Positions 1 through 4,332 of a DNA stretch of 6,786 nt are shown here, in pieces. Below the pieces are notes generated by a model. The model searched no databases and was not told the origin of the DNA. It was given only the letters and a program-made list of their open reading frames with translations. The translations under genes were made by a program, and so were the position numbers. Position 1 is the first letter of the stretch. Every line of letters begins with the position of its first letter. This DNA is from PVC group bacterium (lineage in GTDB: Bacteria > Verrucomicrobiota > Kiritimatiellia > SS1-B-03-39 > PXDE01), in the NCBI GenBank assembly GCA_003566475.1, contig PXDE01000420.1:1-6786 (forward strand), written 5' to 3'.

Positions 1-564
1 CGGCTTCACGGCACGCTTCCGGGCCGGGTGCTGGCCGAACTTCGCGAAGAGCGCGAGCGGACCCGGAGCGCGATGGACGATTGCGACGGGGCCGAGTACC
101 GGGCGCTCCTCCGCACGCAGTTCCGGCGTCTTGACCAGGTGCTGGACGCCGGATCCCATGGCCACGCCTGGCTGGGCGTTCCCAGGGTGGCGACCCTCGT
201 GTTCGGGAACCTCGACTGGCTGGAGACGTCCCGTGGGTGGTGGGTGCAGGCCGCCTCCCTGATGCCCAACCACGCGCACCTTGTGCTCCGAAGCCGATCC
301 GGACGGGATGGCGCGATCCGGAAGGACCTCAAAGAATGGAAGCGCCATGCCGCCCGCGAGGCCAACCGGATCCTCGGCCGCAACGGGCGTTTCTGGGCCG
401 AGGAGGGGTTCGACCACTGGTGCCGAACCGCCCAGGAGGCCGAACGTGCGGCCACCTACACCATCATGAACCCGGTTCGGGCGGGCCTCGCCACCCGGTG
501 GCAGGACTGGCCCTGGACCCGAGCGGATCCCGAGGCATTCGCGACGGGGACGCTTCCGGAGTGA
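1..564 (+). CDS. REP-associated tyrosine transposase (RAYT, Y1/IS200-like HUH family), 5'-truncated by window edge
   Basis: This is a single-domain HUH endonuclease of the RAYT family, which cuts and rejoins single-stranded DNA at REP hairpins. Visible hallmarks are the metal-binding HxH as MPNHAHLVL (His codons at 271-273 and 277-279), FWAEEGFDHW, and the signature YTIMNPVRAGL, whose Tyr (codon 457-459) aligns with the catalytic Tyr of E. coli TnpA-REP. The protein ends with the family's DWPWT motif and a TGA at 562-564. A GTG at 28 could be read as the start, but the frame is open back to base 1 and encodes RLHGTLPGRVLAELREER, which resembles the interior of these proteins (usually ...VTFRL.G.LP). 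The true start therefore probably lies upstream of the window. All catalytic residues expected in the visible part are present, so nothing suggests decay. The neighbouring palindromic array (611-1102) fits its presumed substrate. The family call is confident; present activity is inferred. Confidence 0.9.
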   Translation, partial: RLHGTLPGRVLAELREERERTRSAMDDCDGAEYRALLRTQFRRLDQVLDAGSHGHAWLGVPRVATLVFGNLDWLETSRGWWVQAASLMPNHAHLVLRSRSGRDGAIRKDLKEWKRHAAREANRILGRNGRFWAEEGFDHWCRTAQEAERAATYTIMNPVRAGLATRWQDWPWTRADPEAFATGTLPE

Positions 565-565
565 G

Positions 566-589
566 GCGAGGCAGGGGCAACTGCCTCGC
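566..589 (+). terminator. Hairpin directly after the RAYT stop, possible terminator
   Basis: A perfect 9-bp stem, GCGAGGCAG (566-574) with CTGCCTCGC (581-589), encloses the loop GGGCAA and begins 1 base after the RAYT stop codon. There is no T-tract, so it is not a canonical intrinsic terminator. It could still protect the mRNA 3' end or assist termination. Confidence 0.4.
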
Positions 590-610
590 ACCCACAACCT
601 GCTGTCGCAC

Positions 611-746
611 CCGTAGTCCGCTGTCTGCGACAGCGGACCCGAGCGCGGCCAGGACGGGGGAAAGCGCAAGCCCAGAGCACACACAGCCCTTGCGCCAGCC
701 CCGGCCTCCTCGCGCTCGCTTCGCTGTCACAGACAGCGAAGTACGG
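611..746. repeat. Composite REP/iREP (BIME-like) unit 1
   Basis: First of three tandem 136-138 bp units. It starts CCGTAG and ends GTACGG. Left hairpin A is at 616-638: stem GTCCGCTGTC/GACAGCGGAC, 10 bp, loop TGC, with the 5' foot GTAG at 613-616. Right hairpin B is at 719-741: stem CTTCGCTGTC/GACAGCGAAG, 10 bp, loop ACA; it is an inverted variant of A. Between them lie nested inverted blocks GAGCGCG (641-647) with CGCGCTC (711-717), and GCGCAAG (664-670) with CTTGCGC (689-695). REP hairpins with a 5' GTAG foot, next to a RAYT gene and paired in opposite orientation, are the known arrangement of bacterial BIMEs. Assigning these hairpins to this RAYT is inference from adjacency. Confidence 0.85.
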
Positions 747-790
747 GCTGGTCGATCCCACGGCAACACGTCAGCTGGTCTGCTGGGCCC

Positions 791-927
791 CAGTAGTCCG
801 CTGTCTGTGACAGCGGACCTGAGCGCGGTCGAGACGGGAGGAAAGCGCAAGGCAAGAGCAGGCACAGCCCTTGCTCCGGCCCCGGCCTCCTCGCGCTCGC
901 TTCGCTGTCGCAGACAGCGAAGTACGG
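791..927. repeat. Composite REP/iREP (BIME-like) unit 2
   Basis: Second copy. Hairpin A is at 796-818 (loop TGT, foot GTAG at 793-796) and hairpin B is at 900-922 (loop GCA). The outer block GAGCGCG (821-827) pairs perfectly with CGCGCTC (892-898). The inner block GCGCAAG (845-851) faces CTTGCTC (870-876) with one mismatch. Both hairpin stems are identical to those of unit 1; only the loops and the internal linker vary. The spacing from A to B is 81 nt, against 80 in unit 1. Confidence 0.85.
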
Positions 928-964
928 CCAGGTCGATCCCACGTCAACCCAGCCGCCGTCGCAC

Positions 965-1102
965 CCGTAGTCCGCTGTCTGTGACAGCGGACCCGAGCGC
1001 GGCAACGACGGAGGGGAAGCGCAAGGCAAGCGCACGCACAGTCCTTGCGCCAGCCCCGGCCTCCCCGCGCGCAGCTTCGCTGTCGCAGACAGCGAAGTAC
1101 GG
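965..1102. repeat. Composite REP/iREP (BIME-like) unit 3
   Basis: Third copy. Hairpin A is at 970-992 (loop TGT, foot GTAG at 967-970) and hairpin B is at 1075-1097 (loop GCA). The inner block GCGCAAG (1019-1025) pairs with CTTGCGC (1044-1050). The outer block GAGCGCG (995-1001) meets CGCGCGC (1066-1072) with one mismatch. The spacing from A to B is 82 nt. Sequence before this unit (GTCGCACCCGTAG) matches that before unit 1, and the connector segments after B in units 1 and 2 share GGTCGATCCCACG, so the duplicated block is longer than the palindrome itself. The unit ends 27 bp from the tatA stop. Confidence 0.85.
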
Positions 1103-1103
1103 G

Positions 1104-1123
1104 GTGGGCGTGCTTGCGCCCGC
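1104..1123 (-). terminator. Small hairpin just beyond the tatA stop, weak terminator candidate
   Basis: GTGGGCG (1104-1110) can pair with CGCCCGC (1117-1123), seven pairs including one G-T wobble, around the loop TGCTTG. It sits 6 bp past the tatA stop codon. There is no U-tract in the tatA direction, so the call is weak. The neighbouring BIME-like array could serve the same purpose. Confidence 0.25.
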
Positions 1124-1129
1124 CGCGGC

Positions 1130-1342
1130 TCAGCCCTTCGGCGTCTCGTCCGACTTGGCCCCTTCCGCCTTGGCCTCGCCCGACGCCGGAGCCTCGGGCT
1201 TGGCCTCGCCCTCCTCGCGGCCCTTCTTGAACTCGGACAGGCTCTTGCCGAGGGACCGGGCCAGCTCGGGCAGGCGCTTGGCGCCGAACAGGAGCACCAG
1301 CACCAGCACTACCAACAGAATCTGAAGCATGCCTGGACGCAT
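1130..1342 (-). CDS. tatA: Twin-arginine translocase subunit TatA/TatE
   Basis: This 70-residue inner-membrane protein forms the pore-like assembly that moves folded proteins bearing twin-arginine signals. One hydrophobic segment (about residues 5-18) carries a single polar Gln at position 7, as in other TatA proteins. It is followed by the hinge FGAKRLPEL (19-27) with the family's FG and LPE residues, then an amphipathic helix (ARSLGKSLSEFKKG, 28-41), then a charged Ala/Glu/Lys-rich tail. Length and short tail favour TatA/TatE over TatB. The ATG at 1342 is preferred over the Met at residue 5 because AAGGAAG lies 6 nt upstream of it. It follows the lipoprotein gene by 28 bp on the same strand, so the two may be co-transcribed. 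No tatC is visible here. Confidence 0.93.
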   Translation of the reverse strand: MRPGMLQILLVVLVLVLLFGAKRLPELARSLGKSLSEFKKGREEGEAKPEAPASGEAKAEGAKSDETPKG

Positions 1343-1348
1343 TGTATT

Positions 1349-1355
1349 CTTCCTT
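1349..1355 (-). promoter_or_regulatory. Ribosome binding site of tatA
   Basis: On the minus strand AAGGAAG is followed by 6 nt (AATACA) and ATG. It decides the start in favour of residue 1 rather than the internal Met five codons in. Confidence 0.7.
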
Positions 1356-1370
1356 GCTCGGTTCCGGATT

Positions 1371-1694
1371 TCAGGGCTGGGTCACTTCGTCGCCGGCCCG
1401 GGGCCGGCCTTGTTCGATATCGGCGGTGTGGAAGGGGGGCCGGGGCGGGCGGGCGTCGAATCGGATCACCGCCACCCGACGGCCTTCCCGGAACACTGTC
1501 GCGGTTTCGCCGGCGGTTGGCAAGCGGGGGCACTGCACCACCACGTAGCCCAGGTCCGGCCGCACCTTGACGATCTCGCCCACATAGGTGTCCCGGAACG
1601 GAGGGTCGTCCCGATCCGGATCGCGGTCGCCCGGCGTGGCGCAGCCGGCCAGGAGTCCGGCGACCAGCAGCAGAAGCGGAGTGGGCAAACGCAT
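1371..1694 (-). CDS. Small predicted lipoprotein of unknown function
   Basis: This is a 107-residue protein with a lipoprotein signal peptide: MR start, hydrophobic core LLLLVAGLL, and lipobox LAGC with the lipidated Cys at residue 18. After a Asp/Arg-rich linker (about 20-36) comes a compact beta-rich segment: YVGEIVKVRPDLGYVVVQC (37-55), then G-ETATVFREGRRVAVIRF (62-79), then a GDEV ending near the C-terminus. The pattern of 'V..V....G.VVV......G....V.R.G..V..I' with a closing GDEV resembles small beta-barrel lipoproteins I associate with Verrucomicrobiota, but I cannot name a family. It probably sits on a periplasm-facing membrane. No clear Shine-Dalgarno lies before the ATG. The start is 22 bp from the divergent era gene, and tatA follows 28 bp downstream. 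Its role is unknown. Confidence 0.75.
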   Translation of the reverse strand: MRLPTPLLLLVAGLLAGCATPGDRDPDRDDPPFRDTYVGEIVKVRPDLGYVVVQCPRLPTAGETATVFREGRRVAVIRFDARPPRPPFHTADIEQGRPRAGDEVTQP

Positions 1695-1705
1695 GCCGAC
1701 AATCT

Positions 1706-1712
1706 AAGGTGA
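1706..1712 (+). promoter_or_regulatory. Ribosome binding site of era
   Basis: AAGGTGA lies 4 nt before the ATG at 1717. It supports that start over the Met at residue 23 and lies inside the 22-bp gap shared with the divergent lipoprotein gene. Confidence 0.65.
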
Positions 1713-1716
1713 CCCG

Positions 1717-2682
1717 ATGTCCCCGGCAATCCCAACCGACCCCGAAGCCGCCCCGTCCCCTCCCCCGGCCCCGGGCCCGGCCATGCTCCGCAGCGGCCTG
1801 GTCGCGGTGGTGGGCCGGGCCAATGTGGGCAAGTCATCCCTGGTCAACACCCTCCTCGGCGAGAAGGTCAGCATCGTGAGCCCGGTGGCCCAGACCACCC
1901 GCAACCTGATCCGGGGCATCCTCACCGAGCCGCGCGGCCAGCTCGTGTTTCTCGACACCCCGGGCGTGCACCGGGCCCGGGGCTCGCTGGGCAAGATCAT
2001 GAACCGCACCGCCCGCAGTTCGGTCGAGGGCACCGACGCGGTGCTCCTGGTGGTGGACGCCTCGCGGCCGCCCGCGCCCGAGGACCGGGGCTGGATGACG
2101 CGCCTGGCCCGCGAGGCCACGCCCCTCATCGTCGCCCTCAACAAGTCCGACCTCCCGGACGCCCATGCCGACGCCTACCGCGCGGCCTGGGCCGAGGCGT
2201 CGGCCGAGGCGGAGCGGGCCGCCCCGGCCTGGCTGCCCACCAGCGCGGCGACCGGAGCCGGGCTCGACCGGCTGCTCGACACCCTGTTCGCCACCGTGCC
2301 CGAAGGGCCCTTCTGGTTCCCGGAGGACATCCTGAGCGACTACCCTCGCAAGCTGGCCATCGCCGATGTGGTCCGCGAGAAGCTGTTCGGCCGCCTTCGG
2401 GAGGATCTGCCCCACGCGGTGGCGGTCTGGATCGACACCCTGGACGAGGCCGAGGACGGATCCTGGTCCGTGCACGGGACGGTGTACGTGCGCAAGGCCT
2501 CGCAGAAGGGGATCGTGGTGGGCCTGAAGGGCCGCCTGCTCCGGGCGGTGTGCCGGGCCGCGTCCCGGGACCTGTCCGAGCAGTTCGACCGCAAGGTCGA
2601 GGTCAAGCTCTGGGTCAAGGTCCAGCCCAAGTGGGACGAGAACTACTGGCTGCTCCGCCAGCTCGGGTACGTCGAGCGCTGA
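1717..2682 (+). CDS. era: GTPase Era (ribosome assembly)
   Basis: This 321-residue GTPase is expected to bind the 3' end of 16S rRNA and act in 30S subunit maturation, in the cytoplasm and at the membrane. The G domain shows G1 GRANVGKS (33-40), G2 region QTTRN (59-63), G3 DTPG (80-83), G4 NKSD (142-145) and G5 SAA (176-178). The C-terminal KH domain follows: GTVYVRKASQKGIVVGLKG (254-272) with the GxxG loop as GLKG (269-272), then the family ending VKLWVKVQPKW...LRQLGY. It is about 20 residues longer than E. coli Era because of a Pro/Ala-rich N-terminal extension (2-22). The ribosome site at 1706-1712 supports that longer start. It is divergent from the lipoprotein gene and convergent with the response regulator, so it appears to be a single-gene unit. 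The family call is firm. Confidence 0.97.
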   Translation: MSPAIPTDPEAAPSPPPAPGPAMLRSGLVAVVGRANVGKSSLVNTLLGEKVSIVSPVAQTTRNLIRGILTEPRGQLVFLDTPGVHRARGSLGKIMNRTARSSVEGTDAVLLVVDASRPPAPEDRGWMTRLAREATPLIVALNKSDLPDAHADAYRAAWAEASAEAERAAPAWLPTSAATGAGLDRLLDTLFATVPEGPFWFPEDILSDYPRKLAIADVVREKLFGRLREDLPHAVAVWIDTLDEAEDGSWSVHGTVYVRKASQKGIVVGLKGRLLRAVCRAASRDLSEQFDRKVEVKLWVKVQPKWDENYWLLRQLGYVER

Positions 2683-2704
2683 GCCGGAGGGACGCTCAGG
2701 GCGC
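2676..2704. terminator. Shared hairpin over the convergent stops of era and the response regulator
   Basis: TGAGC (2680-2684, containing the era stop) pairs with GCTCA (2694-2698, containing the response-regulator stop on the other strand) around a 9-nt loop. Outer GCGC blocks (2676-2679 and 2701-2704) extend the stem after a GG bulge. The genes are only 13 bp apart, so one structure could end transcripts from both sides. No T-tract is present on either strand. Confidence 0.45.
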
Positions 2705-3076
2705 GGGGACGGCCCGGGGGGCGGCCGCCCCGAAATGCTCGCGCACCGCCGTGACGATCTCGTCCGGGTCGAAGGGCTTGAGGATGAGCTTGCGCACGTT
2801 GACGAACTCCTTGAGCTCGTCCTCCTCGAAGTCCACGAAGGCGGTGGTGATGATGACCGGCACCTCGATGCCCTCCGCCTGCATCAGGAGCAGCAGCTCC
2901 GCCCCATTGATGCCCGGCATCCGCATGTCGAGGATCATGCCCCGGCAATCGGGGTCGCGCAGGTGCTCCCAGGCCGACTCCCCGTCATAGGCGGTCTCCA
3001 CCCGGTAGCCCATGTCCCGCAGGATGCGGTGCATCAGCTCGGTGATCGGCTTGTCGTCGTCCACTACCAGAATCAT
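2696..3076 (-). CDS. Single-domain response regulator (CheY-like receiver)
   Basis: This is a 126-residue receiver domain with no output domain, so it probably signals by protein contact, as CheY or Spo0F do. Key residues are the acidic triad start DDD (6-8), phospho-acceptor Asp50 in MILDMRMPG, Thr77/78 in VIITTA, and Lys100 in LILKPF. A short Ala/Pro tail follows. The start chosen is the ATG at 3076, beginning MILVVDDDK directly at the first receiver strand, with GGAG 8 nt upstream. A longer reading from a GTG at 3124 adds 16 non-domain residues without a ribosome site. No histidine kinase is visible in the window, so its partner is unknown. The gene for a 30-residue basic protein ends 56 bp upstream on the same strand, and a hairpin covers the presumed ribosome site. 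Confidence 0.92.
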   Translation of the reverse strand: MILVVDDDKPITELMHRILRDMGYRVETAYDGESAWEHLRDPDCRGMILDMRMPGINGAELLLLMQAEGIEVPVIITTAFVDFEEDELKEFVNVRKLILKPFDPDEIVTAVREHFGAAAPRAVPAP

Positions 3077-3083
3077 GTCGTCG

Positions 3084-3100
3084 TCTCCGGCCTCCGGAGA
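3084..3100 (-). promoter_or_regulatory. Hairpin sequestering the response-regulator ribosome binding site
   Basis: A perfect 7-bp stem (TCTCCGG 3084-3090 with CCGGAGA 3094-3100) with a 3-nt loop lies just upstream of the ATG at 3076. On the minus strand the GGAG Shine-Dalgarno (3085-3088) is inside the 3' arm of the stem, 8 nt before the start. This would reduce ribosome access in the folded state. The structure is seen directly; a regulatory role is inferred. Confidence 0.4.
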
Positions 3101-3132
3101 GCGTGCCGCCGACAGGGCGGTCACGTTTGGGG

Positions 3133-3225
3133 TCAGGTCTTGGTCGGCTTCGCCTGCTGCTTCTTACGCTTGGCTCGGCGGACCTTGGCTTTTCGTTTCC
3201 TGCGAACTCGTAGTTGTTGTCCCAT
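3133..3225 (-). CDS. 30-residue highly basic mini-protein (hypothetical)
   Basis: This ORF begins MGQQLRVRRKRK and ends with TGA. Fifteen of its 30 residues are Lys or Arg and none is acidic. It is too short for usual gene-length cutoffs. Composition suggests an RNA- or ribosome-associated peptide, but that is inference and I do not recognise a named family. Support for it being real: the Lys/Arg pattern is compact and ends cleanly; its GC (about 56%) is well below the flanking genes; and a promoter-like pair (TTGACC, 17-bp spacer, TACAGA) sits directly upstream. An in-frame ATG three codons upstream (MTP-MGQQ) is an alternative start. Neither start has a clear Shine-Dalgarno, which would fit a leaderless transcript. 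The response regulator follows on the same strand and could be co-transcribed. Confidence 0.5.
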   Translation of the reverse strand: MGQQLRVRRKRKAKVRRAKRKKQQAKPTKT

Positions 3226-3233
3226 GGGCGTCA

Positions 3234-3262
3234 TCTGTAGCAGCCGGGCGGGGAGCGGTCAA
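3234..3262 (-). promoter_or_regulatory. Possible sigma-70-type promoter for the basic mini-protein gene
   Basis: On the minus strand TTGACC (3262-3257) is followed by a 17-bp spacer and TACAGA (3239-3234). The -35 matches five of six consensus bases and the -10 is weak. Normal spacing would put the transcription start about 2 nt before the ATG at 3225, implying a leaderless or nearly leaderless mRNA, which agrees with the missing ribosome site. Confidence 0.3.
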
Positions 3263-3300
3263 GACGAAGCTACGGCCCCGCGACCCCGGCTCCGGTCCCC

Positions 3301-3335
3301 AATCCACAATCCACAATCCACAATCCACAATCCAC
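3301..3335. repeat. Heptanucleotide tandem repeat, five perfect AATCCAC units
   Basis: Five exact 7-bp units AATCCAC are followed by a decayed sixth (AATTC). The array begins 9 bp beyond the stop of the dehydrogenase gene, between it and the basic mini-protein gene. The minus-strand reading of the array as repeated WIVD/CGL peptides is an artefact of the repeat. Tandem heptamers of this type are known as STRRs in cyanobacteria; the resemblance is in form only. Confidence 0.9.
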
Positions 3336-3344
3336 AATTCATCA

Positions 3345-4223
3345 TTACCCTCCCCCCTCGTTGAGGGCCAGATAGAGCGCCTGCGTGCCCGACCGTCCAT
3401 GCCCCATGTCGGCGGTTCGGCGGTAGAGCCGCCGGGCCAGGTCCAGCCCCGGCAGGTCCAGCCCGATCCGGGCGCACTCCTCGCAGGCGATGCCCAGGTC
3501 CTTCAGGAAATGCTCGACGAAGAACCCCGGCGCGAAATCCTCCTTGAGGATCCGGGGCCCCAGGTTCTCGACCGCGAACGACCGGGCCGCCCCCTGGGCC
3601 ACCACCTCGACCAGTTGCGCCGCGTCCAGGCCCTGGCGGGCCGCATAGACCAGCGATTCGCACAGGCCGATCATGTTCCCGGCCACGATGATCTGGTTGC
3701 CCATCTTGGCATGCTGACCCGCCCCCGGGCCTCCGAACCGCTGGGCCAGCCGGCTGAACCGGGCCACCAGGGGCGCCGCCTCGGCGCAGGCCGCCTCCGA
3801 CCCGCCCATGAACACCACGAGCTTGCCCTCGCGGGCCCCCACGTCGCCGCCGGACACCGGCGCGTCCACACTCCCGATGCCCCGGGCCGCCGTCGCCTCG
3901 GCGATCCGTTCCGCCAGCGCGGGCTGGCTGGTCGTGCAATCCACCAGAAGCCGGCACCCGGGGGATCCGCTCAGAATGCCCTCCGACCCCAGAACCACCG
4001 TCTCCACGTCCGACGGCAGGCCGACCATGGTGAAGACCACCTCCGCCCGGGCCGCGACCTCGGCGGGCGTGTCGGCCCAGGTGGCCCCCGCCTCCAGCAG
4101 GGGCGCCGCCTTGCTCCGGGTGCGCGAGTGGACAACGAGGGGATGACCGGCCGCTTGCAGGTGGCCCGCCATCCAGCGTCCCATGACGCCGGTTCCGATC
4201 CAGCCGAGAGTGGGTAGTTGCAT
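3345..4223 (-). CDS. 3-hydroxyisobutyrate dehydrogenase-family NAD(P)-dependent oxidoreductase
   Basis: This is a 292-residue beta-hydroxyacid dehydrogenase, a cytosolic enzyme interconverting a beta-hydroxy acid and its aldehyde or keto form. Candidate activities are 3-hydroxyisobutyrate dehydrogenase, tartronate semialdehyde reductase (GarR/GlxR) or glyoxylate/succinic semialdehyde reductase. Sequence shows the Rossmann motif GWIGTGVMG (7-15), HSRTRSKA after the second strand (32-39; Arg34/Arg36 suggest NADPH rather than NADH), and the substrate loop DAPVSGGDVGAREGKL (120-135). GAGQHAKMGNQ (167-177) carries the catalytic Lys173 and Asn177, and FLKDLGIA (239-246) is a family motif. Length is typical. 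The ATG at 4223 fits the first beta strand, but no good Shine-Dalgarno is seen because a CAGGGTT heptamer array occupies that region. It lies 109 bp downstream of the GH42-like gene on the same strand. The exact substrate cannot be told. Confidence 0.9.
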   Translation of the reverse strand: MQLPTLGWIGTGVMGRWMAGHLQAAGHPLVVHSRTRSKAAPLLEAGATWADTPAEVAARAEVVFTMVGLPSDVETVVLGSEGILSGSPGCRLLVDCTTSQPALAERIAEATAARGIGSVDAPVSGGDVGAREGKLVVFMGGSEAACAEAAPLVARFSRLAQRFGGPGAGQHAKMGNQIIVAGNMIGLCESLVYAARQGLDAAQLVEVVAQGAARSFAVENLGPRILKEDFAPGFFVEHFLKDLGIACEECARIGLDLPGLDLARRLYRRTADMGHGRSGTQALYLALNEGGG

Positions 4224-4232
4224 GGGGCTGCT

Positions 4233-4253
4233 CAGGGTTCAGGGTTCAAGGTT
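4233..4253. repeat. Heptanucleotide tandem repeat, three CAGGGTT units
   Basis: Two exact CAGGGTT units and one CAAGGTT lie 10-30 bp upstream of the dehydrogenase start, where its 5' leader should be. The unit is different from the AATCCAC array 33 bp further on but has the same 7-bp period. Confidence 0.75.
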
Positions 4254-4285
4254 CGGCCCAGACGCAGGCGCAGGCCGGATACGGC

Positions 4286-4320
4286 AATCCACAATCCACA
4301 ATCCAAAATCCACAATCCAC
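4286..4320. repeat. Heptanucleotide tandem repeat, five AATCCAC-type units
   Basis: Four exact AATCCAC units surround one AATCCAA in the middle position. The unit, orientation and copy number are the same as in the array at 3301-3335. The array lies 12 bp beyond the stop of the GH42-like gene, upstream of the dehydrogenase. The two matching arrays thus bracket the dehydrogenase gene. Confidence 0.88.
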
Positions 4321-4332
4321 AACCCTCTCCCC

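Noticed and set aside
13..559. A 10-bp direct repeat ACGCTTCCGG at 13-22 and 550-559 as possible target-site duplication around the RAYT
   Set aside because: The first copy lies inside the RAYT coding frame (GTLP motif) and the true gene start is further upstream. RAYT/HUH enzymes do not make target-site duplications, so chance is more likely.
611..1102. CRISPR array
   Set aside because: Only three units are present, each long and internally palindromic, and the connectors between units are partly conserved. There are no short direct repeats with unique spacers of constant size and no cas genes.
237..1325. A 362-codon plus-strand open frame running through the RAYT gene, the palindromic array and tatA antisense
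   Set aside because: It crosses two real genes in other frames and the repeat units. Its product is low-complexity Pro/Arg/Ala/Ser and looks like a GC-rich open-frame artefact.
3077..3124. Longer response-regulator start at the GTG at 3124
   Set aside because: It adds 16 residues before the first receiver strand, has no Shine-Dalgarno, and the ATG at 3076 has GGAG at a suitable distance.
3164..3400. A 78-codon minus-strand frame with a repeated WIVDCGL peptide
   Set aside because: The peptide repeat is only the translation of the AATCCAC heptamer array, and the frame overlaps the end of the dehydrogenase gene.
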